DNA of 6,865 nt from Thermoplasmata archaeon. Its GTDB lineage: Archaea > Thermoplasmatota > Thermoplasmata > Thermoplasmatales > Thermoplasmataceae. A model generated the notes under the pieces. The model ran no database searches, had not been told where the DNA came from, and saw only the letters and a list, made by a program, of their open reading frames with translations. A program made the translations under genes and the position numbers. The stretch spans positions 1 through 6,865 of the forward strand of contig JAJZZQ010000080.1 in NCBI GenBank assembly GCA_021797525.1. The letters are read 5' to 3'. Positions 1 through 6,629 of the stretch are shown piece after piece (positions within the stretch are counted from its first letter, which is position 1; every line of letters starts with the position of its first letter).

Positions 1-1314
1 AACATTCTGAGCACAGTCCTCGGGCATATTTCCAGGCCATTACCGGTTGTACCTGAAAAGAAATCCATGTCAATTATCAATTCTTATCCGGCCCAGTATG
101 AAGCTAAAGCAGAGAGCATGTACGCTTTGGCGACTAACAGCACTTTCTCCAACAGGCTTACTACCTCAGCTATAAGCTTTGCCAGGGTCGACATAGATTA
201 TAAACTGGAGGCACTATTGAGGAAATGCATAATTCCCCAGTTAAGATCAGATTTTTCTAGGGTAGTATTGTACGTTTCTTTCCCTGGAGCGATTTCTTAC
301 ATAGATATGGCTGAAGTCCTCACAAATTGGATTAGGGGGAGAGGAGATTCTGGGCCATCAAACTTAGAGGAATTATTTATTGGCCTTATTGATACATATG
401 AAAGGGACGAAAGCCTGAAGGTTGACAGCAGTTTCTGGATAGGTGCAATGAACGTTGACAACCTTTCAGATGCACTAAGCGTTCTTACAACTGCCATAAT
501 ATTTTCGAAAAATACCAAAATGAAATGCTTTATTTCGGAAGCCCACTCACCGTCCCCTTCTCTTGGCAAGGAAATATTAGTTTATGATGCCCCTTCATTC
601 TCTATGAATGATCTTGGCATAACGAGGATCAGATATAACAAGCTTGATGAGGTACTCAATATAATTGAGACATTCTCTGTCCTTTCGAATAAGTCGATCA
701 GATTCATGGACTTCAAAAAGATGGCTCCAGTAATTAGGGGTTATTTGAGTGAGCCACTTTCAATATTTTCACAGATTAAAAGCCTCATGAATGAAAATGG
801 AAATAAAAAAAGAGGTGGCAAACAAAGCCTGAGATCGTTGTTGGGCTCTGATCTCATGAATAGGATAAGTGACATTGAAAATCTTATAGATAGACCTGTA
901 GGCATAAAGGAGAGAAATAATGGAGTGGAAAAAATGGAAGAGATAAAAAACCTGGCAAAAGCTGCCCTGAGGCTAAAGAACCCTGGAGACAGCTCTAATA
1001 AAAGGACATGGCTAGTGAGAGACAGCCTGTATGCGCTGGAGAAATGGAAGAGCAATACAGGTGGCACAGGAAATCACGACCTGGCTGACTTTCTGGATAT
1101 TCTTGATGGGCAGATTTTGAAAGGCCTGGAACGTGAAAATATTGAAATCCGGAATCACACATATATTGATGATTTCTCTAGGGCACTGATTTCTGCTTTG
1201 GACAAACTATTCGGAGGGAGGGTCCCAAGTGGTTCAATGAAGTCATATTTTATTGATGCTTTTGAATTTGAATATTTGCTGGAATATGAAAATGCTCAAA
1301 GAGGTGGAAAATGA
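1..1314 (+). CDS. cas10d: Cas10d/Csc3, type I-D large subunit, C-terminal 437 residues (5' end outside window)
   Basis: The reading frame is open from the first base to the TGA at 1312-1314, so this is the 3' part of a longer gene. The ATG at 67 has no ribosome binding site and is unlikely to be the true start. Cas10d is the large subunit of the type I-D interference complex; in the family an N-terminal HD nuclease precedes a degenerate palm region and a C-terminal helical domain. Only the latter part is visible. There is an SFPG segment near 277-288 in a predicted strand, no GGDD cyclase motif, and a helical C-terminus from about base 934 (LAKAALRLKNP, then WLVRDSLYALEKW) resembling the Cas11-like end of Csc3 proteins. 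Similarity of this half alone is weak. The assignment rests mainly on its place directly before csc2 and csc1 and on the C-terminal pattern. It overlaps csc2 by ATGA. Confidence 0.85.
   Translation, partial: NILSTVLGHISRPLPVVPEKKSMSIINSYPAQYEAKAESMYALATNSTFSNRLTTSAISFARVDIDYKLEALLRKCIIPQLRSDFSRVVLYVSFPGAISYIDMAEVLTNWIRGRGDSGPSNLEELFIGLIDTYERDESLKVDSSFWIGAMNVDNLSDALSVLTTAIIFSKNTKMKCFISEAHSPSPSLGKEILVYDAPSFSMNDLGITRIRYNKLDEVLNIIETFSVLSNKSIRFMDFKKMAPVIRGYLSEPLSIFSQIKSLMNENGNKKRGGKQSLRSLLGSDLMNRISDIENLIDRPVGIKERNNGVEKMEEIKNLAKAALRLKNPGDSSNKRTWLVRDSLYALEKWKSNTGGTGNHDLADFLDILDGQILKGLERENIEIRNHTYIDDFSRALISALDKLFGGRVPSGSMKSYFIDAFEFEYLLEYENAQRGGK
907..925 (+). promoter_or_regulatory. Internal ribosome binding region for Cas11d
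   Basis: Two Shine-Dalgarno-like elements stand close together inside cas10d: AAGGAGAG at 907-914 and GGAG at 922-925. The second is 8 bases before the in-frame ATG at 934; the first is suitably placed for the GTG at 925. Other in-frame internal ATGs nearby (721, 787, 856) have no comparable motif, so this pair singles out the likely internal start. Confidence 0.55.
934..1314 (+). CDS. cas11d: Probable internally translated small subunit Cas11d (126 aa) within cas10d
   Basis: An in-frame ATG at 934 lies 8 bases after GGAG (922-925), with a second purine-rich element AAGGAGAG at 907-914. Translation from here gives a 126-residue protein beginning MEEIKNLAKAALRLKNP and sharing the cas10d stop. 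It is largely helical by eye (LVRDSLYALEKWK, LADFLDILDGQILKGLE, FSRALISALDKLF). In type I-D systems a separate small subunit made by internal initiation in cas10d is established; it lines the complex and contacts nucleic acid. The size, the position at the Cas10d C-terminus and the local ribosome binding signals all fit. An in-frame GTG at 925 is an alternative start (129 aa). No separate small-subunit gene is present in the window, which also favours this reading. Expression is inferred, not shown. Confidence 0.6.
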   Translation: MEEIKNLAKAALRLKNPGDSSNKRTWLVRDSLYALEKWKSNTGGTGNHDLADFLDILDGQILKGLERENIEIRNHTYIDDFSRALISALDKLFGGRVPSGSMKSYFIDAFEFEYLLEYENAQRGGK

Positions 1315-2255
1315 CAACAATAGAAGAGATGATTGAAAAAGGATATATAGCAGGAAACGCGAATGACATTGATCTTGGAAAAAATTCAGGGATTTTTGTA
1401 AAGATAGGAATAGTTTCAAGGACAACTTCTTATCTAATAGTCAGGAATAATGAGCCTACTGAAACAACCAGCGAAGAATTCTATGGTGAGGAAAGAGTTG
1501 TAATACCTGGAAACAAGTGGAGAGGGGCTGAGAGGAGCTACATCCTTTCACAGATGAGGTCTGTGGACGGTGCAATTCCCAGAAACTATGAACGAAACGC
1601 TGTAGAGATTAAATCTGTTTTAAGGAACCCAGTGAGCCTTATATTCGGAGATTCAAGCACAGGAACGGGTAAGAATGCAACTTCAATTGCTTCAAGAAAT
1701 TACTATGACTGGGCTTACAGCTTTCAGCCAGTATTCAAAATTACAGAAAGGCTGACTCATAACTCCTTATCTGATACAGGAACAATTCTCCATGAGACTT
1801 CAGGCAGTGTAAAGAGTAATGCGATTTACGAGACACAATATATTAAACCTGGATGTGAATTTTTGAGATTTGTTACAATGGAGAACATTTCGAAAGAGAT
1901 GCTTGCCATTCAGCTAATGGCAATTCTCTATACAACCCGATACGGGGCCAGAACTGCCATTCTCGGAGACAATGTTTCCAATGATATAATAGGCATAGGT
2001 TTTTCCAAGGGTGATAAGCCAATTTCCTCTTATACCGTAATGAAAAAATGCTGGGAAACTGGGAATTATGAACCCGATACTGATCTCATTAGTTCGATGG
2101 AGGAAATATATGGCGAGAACCTTATTTCAGGAAAGGACCTTAACTCATACATTGAGGAGGTCAGAAGGGTCAAAGCCAGCCGGGATGAACTGAAGACCAT
2201 TAGCAGTGTCTTGGTTTCAAAGATGGAAAGTGACTGGAAGGATATGTTCCGCTAA
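1311..2255 (+). CDS. csc2: Csc2, Cas7-family backbone subunit of type I-D effector
   Basis: This 314-residue protein is the I-D Cas7 homologue, which polymerises along the crRNA spacer to form the backbone of the interference complex. Family-typical blocks are visible: RNPVSLIFGD at about 105-114, ITERLTHNSLSDTGTIL at about 134-150, then YIKPGCEF near 167-174 and TTRYGAR at about 198-204. The length is close to that usual for Csc2. The ATG start overlaps the cas10d stop (ATGA at 1311-1314) and is preceded by GAGGTGG at 1301-1307, which indicates translational coupling. It is followed after 17 bases by csc1, the usual I-D order. No truncation or frameshift is seen, and the assignment is among the firmest in the window. 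Confidence 0.95.
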   Translation: MTTIEEMIEKGYIAGNANDIDLGKNSGIFVKIGIVSRTTSYLIVRNNEPTETTSEEFYGEERVVIPGNKWRGAERSYILSQMRSVDGAIPRNYERNAVEIKSVLRNPVSLIFGDSSTGTGKNATSIASRNYYDWAYSFQPVFKITERLTHNSLSDTGTILHETSGSVKSNAIYETQYIKPGCEFLRFVTMENISKEMLAIQLMAILYTTRYGARTAILGDNVSNDIIGIGFSKGDKPISSYTVMKKCWETGNYEPDTDLISSMEEIYGENLISGKDLNSYIEEVRRVKASRDELKTISSVLVSKMESDWKDMFR

Positions 2256-2272
2256 TGTCCCCGTGAGAAATT

Positions 2273-2959
2273 ATGATTGCAAAGAAAATACGATTTACAG
2301 TGCTTTCCCCCCTGAACTATTATTACATTCAGGCAGGCAGGGGACTTAGGCCTTCCCCGTTCATTGGGGACATAGCACTGAAATATTCTCTTCTTCATGG
2401 AATGGGGCTCCATAATTTTAATATTCCCGGAAAAACGCAACCTACTTATGAAGAACTTGCTGAATACAGATTCTGGTTTACCGTGGCCATGCCACCTTAT
2501 TATTCTACAGGCAACGGGGACAGTGAGCCATCACTTATGCACGCAATTTACAGAAACACAATGCAAGGAATCGATTACAATGGCACAAACGCCCACCCGA
2601 ATATCAGGACTGGAAGCATAATGTACAAGAATTTCTTCTTTCAGCAACACATAAAGCCCGGGAACCAATTCTATGCCTTCTTTCTAAGTGAAGATGAAAT
2701 TAAACTACCCGAAGCACTCAGAGTTGGAACTGGGAAAGTTGGATCTGTGAGGGTGGATGAGATCGAACAGCCATTTGATATGCAGGGATATGTAAACCTC
2801 TACACAATACAGAATATACTTGGAAAAAAAGAGTTTGGAGAAAAGTTCCTAGACAGGGATTTTCAGTTTAGAGAACATGTGTCACTGCCCTATTATATTT
2901 TAGGACCAGTTGACCTGCCTTCATTGGAGGATGTTTATTTTGGAGCACACGACTCTTGA
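2273..2959 (+). CDS. csc1: Csc1, Cas5-family subunit of type I-D effector
   Basis: This 228-residue protein matches the Cas5-like Csc1 family, which caps the 5' handle of the crRNA in the I-D complex. The N-terminal strand IRFTVLSPLNYYYIQ (about 6-20) is followed by FIGDIALKYSLLHGMG (about 30-45), the 'iG-ALxYAL' block of Csc1. Around 111-137 come IRTGSIMYKNFFFQQ and PGNQFYAFFL, then a Gly-rich loop RVGTGKVGSVRV (about 150-161). There is no transmembrane or signal segment. The ATG at 2273 lies 17 bases after the csc2 stop, the only true gap among the cas genes here, with a weak GTGAG element at 2263-2267. The 3' end overlaps the start of cas3. I am confident of the family from motif pattern plus position after csc2. 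Confidence 0.9.
   Translation: MIAKKIRFTVLSPLNYYYIQAGRGLRPSPFIGDIALKYSLLHGMGLHNFNIPGKTQPTYEELAEYRFWFTVAMPPYYSTGNGDSEPSLMHAIYRNTMQGIDYNGTNAHPNIRTGSIMYKNFFFQQHIKPGNQFYAFFLSEDEIKLPEALRVGTGKVGSVRVDEIEQPFDMQGYVNLYTIQNILGKKEFGEKFLDRDFQFREHVSLPYYILGPVDLPSLEDVYFGAHDS
2926..2930 (+). promoter_or_regulatory. Ribosome binding site deciding the cas3 start
   Basis: GGAGG lies inside the csc1 coding region. It is 9 bases before an in-frame TTG at 2940 but has no space before the ATG at 2931, where a full GGAGGTGAT pairing would cover the start codon. This favours TTG 2940, in keeping with the TTG starts of cas4 and probably cas2. Confidence 0.5.
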
Positions 2960-4781
2960 AATAAGCCCGCAGTTTATTTCTAGAGGGTTCCAGAATAGAA
3001 TCTATGATTTTTTGACAGACAAAAGCCAGGATAATAAGATAATGATCCTTAATGCCCCAACCGGATCAGGGAAGACTTACAGCTTTAAGTTTCTTGAGGA
3101 TTCAGAAGGTTTCTCATTTATTGTATTGCCAAACAATTTCCTCATCGAGGAAAAGGTGCAGGAGTTCAGCAAATTGGTTGATAGCAAAAAAATTGGACAG
3201 CTTTCAAGCCCTTCTGTAAGAAAGGCTATGATTAATAATGGCGTGGAGATGAACAAAGAATCATTCCTGGATTATATCTTTAACTCAATATACGGAAAGA
3301 AGATCATAATAACCAACCCATCCTTCCTTTTCCTTGTTTTTTATAATTTCTACTGGTCAAGGGTGCATGGAAGAGTAGGTGGTATGATACAGGAACTAAT
3401 AACAAGGGGGCTCAAAGCAATCATATTTGATGAATTCCACGTTTACTCTCCTGATCAGCGCAATAGGATTATATCTCTTTGCCTGGCGCTTTATGGTAAA
3501 GTAAAATTCATTTACTGTTCCGCTACACTACCTAAAAACCTTGAAAGTGACCTGGGCCAGGTCTTCGGCATGGGGCAAATAAGTACTGTACATGCTGTTG
3601 CATCAGATGACACAGGTGATCTACTGAGAGGAGGCCTTAATGTCGAAATTTACAAAGCTTTACTAGTTGAAATTGTCAAGCATAGCCTTGAGGATCTCAA
3701 GAAAGGCAACTGGTGCCTGATAGTAAACAGGATAAGGACTATTTCAGAAATTAGAGACCTGATCTATGACGCTGGTATCCCATCAGAGGATGTCCTGACA
3801 GTATCCGGTTTTCACGATCCTGAGAGGGAGTCCATACGCATGATGATTGAGGGCCACGGCAGAATAGTAATAGCCTCTAACATAATAGAGCAGGGCTTCA
3901 ACCCGAATAAGAAATTCACAAATTTCATAATTGAACAGGGAAAATACGATTACAATTTCCTCCAACGGATCGGTAGGATAGGCCGTGGCACAAGCACTCC
4001 ATCAAAAGTTATGATATCCGCTGAGTCATATTTTGAATTCAATGGCCAAAAAGTTACTTTTGACTATTTCACGGACAGAATGACCTTAAACATGAAAAAG
4101 GAATATTACAAATTTTCCCCATACCGTATCGGATTTTATCTGGCAGCCTTTCTTCACTTTACCAGCCAGGATGTTCAAAGCATAATTTATGATAACCTGA
4201 ATAACCTCGGAAGTTTTCGATCCCTCATCCAAACAAAGAAGGAATTCACTCGCATCATTGAATTAATTGATGGGCTTGAACAAAAGCGTTCGGATTACAT
4301 TAAAAAAGGCATTTCTTTGCCTGAAACTGAACTTATACCTAATTGGTGGAGGGCATATATCAGATCTTTTGCAAGATTTATAAGATCTGATGAGAAGATA
4401 GATATTATTGATCTTACAGCACCTGTGCAGAATAATTCCGTTAGCAAGGCTATCGATACCAGATATGGAGAGATTTGGACAAGGAAGAATATGGAAGGAT
4501 CCTATCTGGAAAATGGAAAATTCCAGTCATCAGGGTTCAGAGATGAAGCCTTTAAAGACTTTGAACTTGAAATCTGTGGTATTCCATGGAAATGTGTAAG
4601 GAAAAAACTAAGAGATATTGAATGGGTAGAGTCTGATATAATGAAGGAATGCATAAGAGACAGGATTAGATCGTCTGCTTTTTCACGAGGTCCTTTGAAG
4701 GAGTATGGGGATGCACTTAGAAGTTTTGTAGAACTCACAGCTTTCCCGGAGCGCCTGGATATGAAGGTGATTGAAGATTGA
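2940..4781 (+). CDS. cas3: Cas3' helicase (no HD nuclease domain), type I-D
   Basis: This superfamily 2 helicase should unwind target DNA after recruitment by the I-D complex. With the TTG start at 2940 (613 aa) the motifs are Walker A APTGSGKT at 39-46, DEFH box at 164-167, SATLP at 194-198, motif V region IVIASNIIEQGF at about 309-320 and motif VI QRIGRIGRG at 342-350. The C-terminal 260 residues are helical accessory sequence. The helicase begins almost at once, so there is no N-terminal HD domain, and none is seen at the C-terminus. This is the Cas3' arrangement expected in I-D, where Cas10d carries the nuclease. GGAGG at 2926-2930 is spaced for TTG 2940; ATG 2931 abuts it directly, and TTG 2910 is also in frame (623 aa). 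All three starts lie inside csc1. The stop overlaps cas4 by TTGA. Confidence 0.95.
   Translation: MEHTTLEISPQFISRGFQNRIYDFLTDKSQDNKIMILNAPTGSGKTYSFKFLEDSEGFSFIVLPNNFLIEEKVQEFSKLVDSKKIGQLSSPSVRKAMINNGVEMNKESFLDYIFNSIYGKKIIITNPSFLFLVFYNFYWSRVHGRVGGMIQELITRGLKAIIFDEFHVYSPDQRNRIISLCLALYGKVKFIYCSATLPKNLESDLGQVFGMGQISTVHAVASDDTGDLLRGGLNVEIYKALLVEIVKHSLEDLKKGNWCLIVNRIRTISEIRDLIYDAGIPSEDVLTVSGFHDPERESIRMMIEGHGRIVIASNIIEQGFNPNKKFTNFIIEQGKYDYNFLQRIGRIGRGTSTPSKVMISAESYFEFNGQKVTFDYFTDRMTLNMKKEYYKFSPYRIGFYLAAFLHFTSQDVQSIIYDNLNNLGSFRSLIQTKKEFTRIIELIDGLEQKRSDYIKKGISLPETELIPNWWRAYIRSFARFIRSDEKIDIIDLTAPVQNNSVSKAIDTRYGEIWTRKNMEGSYLENGKFQSSGFRDEAFKDFELEICGIPWKCVRKKLRDIEWVESDIMKECIRDRIRSSAFSRGPLKEYGDALRSFVELTAFPERLDMKVIED
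4766..4770 (+). promoter_or_regulatory. Ribosome binding site for the TTG start of cas4
   Basis: GGTGA within the end of cas3 lies 7 bases before the TTG at 4778. It supports initiation at this non-ATG codon, which shares bases with the cas3 stop, so termination and reinitiation are probably coupled. Confidence 0.55.
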
Positions 4782-5302
4782 AACCTGACCCTGTCTACCC
4801 TGAGGAGATTAGGGGTACAGATGTAAGTTATGCCAGAATTTGCCAGAGAAGGCTCTGGATATCCCTACATTCTGACGTCATAACCGATGGTACAGAACAT
4901 GTCTATGAAGGAAAATTTCTTTCAGAAAGAAAGAGAAAAGCTGGTTTCTCCGAGGTAACTCTTGGTAGGAACAGGTTAGACTCTGTCAGTATAAGTGAGA
5001 ATGAAACCTGCGTTCATGAATTTAAAAAAGGGCGACATCTGCTTGAATGCGACAGGATACAGGTAGCACATTACATTAACCTGCTCCAAAGAGCAGGATT
5101 CCATAATGTATACGGGATTGTGCATCTCCTCGGATCAAGGGATGTGGCTAATATATTCCTTGATCCGGAGACATGGGTGACACTCCAGGAAACATACCGT
5201 TTGATAGAGGAAATGAAATTAAAGAAAATACCTACCCCTGTTCGGAATTCGTTCTGTTTTTCAGGATGCAGTCTTGTAGAGTTCTGTTGGGGTGATATAT
5301 GA
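4778..5302 (+). CDS. cas4: Cas4, PD-(D/E)XK exonuclease with Fe-S cluster, adaptation
   Basis: This 174-residue protein is Cas4, which trims prespacers and helps select PAM-flanked, correctly oriented DNA for Cas1-Cas2. Nuclease residues are visible: D68 in NRLDSV, E81 and K83 in HEFKKGR, and the RecB-type QxxxY at Q95/Y99. Cluster cysteines are C22 (YARICQRRLW) and the C-terminal trio C160, C164, C170 in FCFSGCSLVEFCW. The trio is spaced C-x3-C-x5-C, one residue longer than the usual C-x2-C-x5-C. The start is TTG, overlapping the cas3 stop (TTGA at 4778-4781), with GGTGA at 4766-4770 upstream. An earlier ATG at 4761 is out of frame. The stop overlaps cas1 by ATGA. Length is near the usual for short archaeal Cas4, and no N-terminal fusion is present. 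Confidence 0.93.
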   Translation: MKPDPVYPEEIRGTDVSYARICQRRLWISLHSDVITDGTEHVYEGKFLSERKRKAGFSEVTLGRNRLDSVSISENETCVHEFKKGRHLLECDRIQVAHYINLLQRAGFHNVYGIVHLLGSRDVANIFLDPETWVTLQETYRLIEEMKLKKIPTPVRNSFCFSGCSLVEFCWGDI

Positions 5303-6258
5303 GGCCATACTATATTGTCTCTGGAGGCCATCTCGTAAAGAAAGATAACTCCCTTGCTTTTATAAAAGAGAATACGGAGGAGGAGATTCCTGTTGAAAGT
5401 GTAGATTCTGTCATAATATATGGGAATACAACTATATCCACACCTGTGATAGAATTGCTCTCTCAAAAGGGAATTCCTGTATTTTTACACTCATACTATG
5501 GAAGATACTTTTCCAGCATACTTCCTGAAAACTACCTCCAAGGTGGACAGGTTACAGTCCTGCAGGCAAAAACTTACCTGGATCCTCAAAGAAGAATGGA
5601 GCTCGCTAGGTCATTTGTCAAAGGGGCAGGAAATAATTTTAACAAGATACTTACAAAGTACAGGGTTGGGAAAATTATCATCCCCACAGAGTCCATTGAA
5701 AATTCCGGAAGTGTTACGGAACTTATGGGCATTGAGGGAAATATTGCGCAAAGTTATTTTGAGGCCATCGACACCATTCTTCCAGAAAAATTCAGGATTG
5801 TGAGAAGAGTGAGGAGGCCACCGAACAACTTTGGAAATGCCCTCATAAGTTTCCTTAATTCCTTAGTTTATTCGATTACGGCATCTGAAATATTCTCAAC
5901 ACATCTTAACCCTGAAATAAGTTTTCTTCATGAACCGGGGGTTAGAAGGACCAGTCTTTCACTTGACGTGTCGGAGATTTTCAAACCTCTTCTTTCGCAT
6001 TCTGTTGCAATTTCTCTCATCAAAACAAGGCAGATTACCCAAGACAGCTTTAAAACGGAACATGGAATTTTATTGACAGAAATTGCGAAGAAGAAGGTTC
6101 TAGAAGCATTTGACCGTAAACTGATGGATACCTATTATGTATCATCCCTAAAGAGAAATGTATCAAACAAACACCTAATAAGACTAGAACTTTACAAACT
6201 AGAAAAAGCCATACTTGGAGAAATCGAATACAAGCCTTTCAAACCCAGGAGGTGGTAA
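5299..6258 (+). CDS. cas1: Cas1 integrase of the spacer-acquisition complex
   Basis: Cas1 joins new spacers to the leader-proximal repeat as part of the Cas1-Cas2 complex. The 319-residue protein has a beta-rich N-terminal region (about 1-80, including VDSVIIYGNTTIS) and a helical catalytic C-terminal domain. The metal-binding triad is visible: E146 in ELMGIEGNIAQSYF, H211 in FLHEPGV, and D223 in SLSLDVSEIFKP, with E226 in the customary following acidic position. The length is typical. The ATG overlaps the cas4 stop (ATGA at 5299-5302) and is preceded by GGGGTGAT at 5289-5296, a strong match to the archaeal anti-Shine-Dalgarno. It is followed directly by cas2, as expected of an adaptation module, and nothing suggests inactivation. 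Confidence 0.98.
   Translation: MRPYYIVSGGHLVKKDNSLAFIKENTEEEIPVESVDSVIIYGNTTISTPVIELLSQKGIPVFLHSYYGRYFSSILPENYLQGGQVTVLQAKTYLDPQRRMELARSFVKGAGNNFNKILTKYRVGKIIIPTESIENSGSVTELMGIEGNIAQSYFEAIDTILPEKFRIVRRVRRPPNNFGNALISFLNSLVYSITASEIFSTHLNPEISFLHEPGVRRTSLSLDVSEIFKPLLSHSVAISLIKTRQITQDSFKTEHGILLTEIAKKKVLEAFDRKLMDTYYVSSLKRNVSNKHLIRLELYKLEKAILGEIEYKPFKPRRW
6247..6253 (+). promoter_or_regulatory. Strong ribosome binding site deciding the cas2 start
   Basis: AGGAGGT at the end of cas1 is the best Shine-Dalgarno match in the window. Its 10-base distance to TTG 6264 fits initiation there. The competing GTG at 6252 lies within the motif itself and could not be used while the motif is paired to 16S rRNA. 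Confidence 0.65.
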
Positions 6259-6263
6259 TTACT

Positions 6264-6524
6264 TTGTTTGTAATCCTGACTTATGATGTTTCTCAGAAAC
6301 GAGTAAGCAAAGTTAGGAAAACGTGCCTTCCTTTTCTATTCTGGATACAGAATTCTGTATTTGCAGGGGAGATCTCTTCCAGCAAGATCAAGGTGCTGTT
6401 AGAACGCCTTAAAAGAGTAATATCTGAAAGTGATGGCATTGAAATATTTATACTGAGGGATAAGAAATTGGCCAGAAGGCTAACAATAGGGGAATGCAAA
6501 GAATATGACAAGGTCATTCTATGA
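6264..6524 (+). CDS. cas2: Cas2, adaptation protein
   Basis: Cas2 is the small ferredoxin-fold dimer that bridges two Cas1 dimers during spacer acquisition. I choose the TTG at 6264 (86 aa), giving MFVILTYDVSQKRVSKVRK, the standard beta-strand-first Cas2 N-terminus with the conserved aspartate at residue 8. AGGAGGT at 6247-6253 is well placed for this codon. A GTG at 6252 in the same frame would add four residues (90 aa), but it overlaps the ribosome binding site. Also typical are FWIQNSVFAGEIS (about 27-39), matching the 'W-Q-SVFEGE' block, and a C-terminal strand with IEIFIL. The 5' signal lies inside the end of cas1, so the two are coupled. The TGA stop at 6522-6524 is the last cas codon before the leader. 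Confidence 0.97.
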   Translation: MFVILTYDVSQKRVSKVRKTCLPFLFWIQNSVFAGEISSSKIKVLLERLKRVISESDGIEIFILRDKKLARRLTIGECKEYDKVIL

Positions 6525-6541
6525 TAACCCAGCTGAATGGC

Positions 6542-6558
6542 TCTGAAACCTTTTCAGA
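6542..6558 (+). repeat. Perfect 7-bp hairpin after cas2 (TCTGAAA-cct-TTTCAGA)
   Basis: TCTGAAA at 6542-6548 and TTTCAGA at 6552-6558 pair perfectly around a 3-base loop, 17 bases after the cas2 stop. It could mark the 3' end of the cas operon mRNA. No uninterrupted T-run follows, as archaeal termination would prefer, so a terminator call is not secure. Confidence 0.5.
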
Positions 6559-6614
6559 TATTGTGTTAGTAAAAGTTTGGTGTTAAGAGACATAAATTTT
6601 GACTGTACAATGGA

Positions 6615-6622
6615 TTTTTATA
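6615..6622 (+). promoter_or_regulatory. Candidate TATA box for the CRISPR array
   Basis: TTTTTATA resembles an archaeal TATA element and would place a transcript start near 6645, about 60 bases before the first repeat. GTAATATTTT at 6646-6655 is a rival candidate, with a start near 6680. Neither has a clear BRE, so the choice between them is open. Confidence 0.3.
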
Positions 6623-6629
6623 CTCAATT

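Noticed and set aside
721..858. Internal ATGs at 721, 787 and 856 as Cas11d starts
   Set aside because: In frame with cas10d, but none has a Shine-Dalgarno-like motif at a proper distance.
297..1067. Minus-strand ORFs at 297-569 and 741-1067
   Set aside because: They lie opposite cas10d, have low-complexity Ser/Leu/Phe-rich products and resemble no family; shadows of the coding strand.
67..1314. A complete 415-residue gene starting at ATG 67
   Set aside because: The frame is open to base 1, there is no Shine-Dalgarno motif before 67, and Cas10d proteins are far longer; the gene is cut by the window.
1..1314. Cyclic-oligonucleotide (GGDD) palm domain in the large subunit, which would suggest type III
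   Set aside because: No GGDD in the visible part, and the neighbouring Csc2 and Csc1 are type I-D specific; no Csm/Cmr genes or CARF effector are present.
2397..2621. Overlapping + strand ORF inside csc1
   Set aside because: Csc1 is well supported in the other frame, and this product has no recognisable motif.
5071..5466. 131-residue minus-strand ORF across the cas4/cas1 junction
   Set aside because: It is antisense to two clear cas genes with recognisable catalytic residues, and its own product shows no family pattern.
5498..5803. 101-residue + strand ORF inside cas1
   Set aside because: Out-of-frame shadow of cas1; no ribosome binding site and no motif.
6252..6524. GTG 6252 as the cas2 start
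   Set aside because: The codon lies within the AGGAGGT ribosome binding motif, and it adds residues before the usual Cas2 beginning; TTG 6264 fits better.
6588..6600. Degenerate CRISPR repeat in the leader
   Set aside because: Only short A+T-rich matches to the repeat occur, with no shared GGATTGAAAG end.
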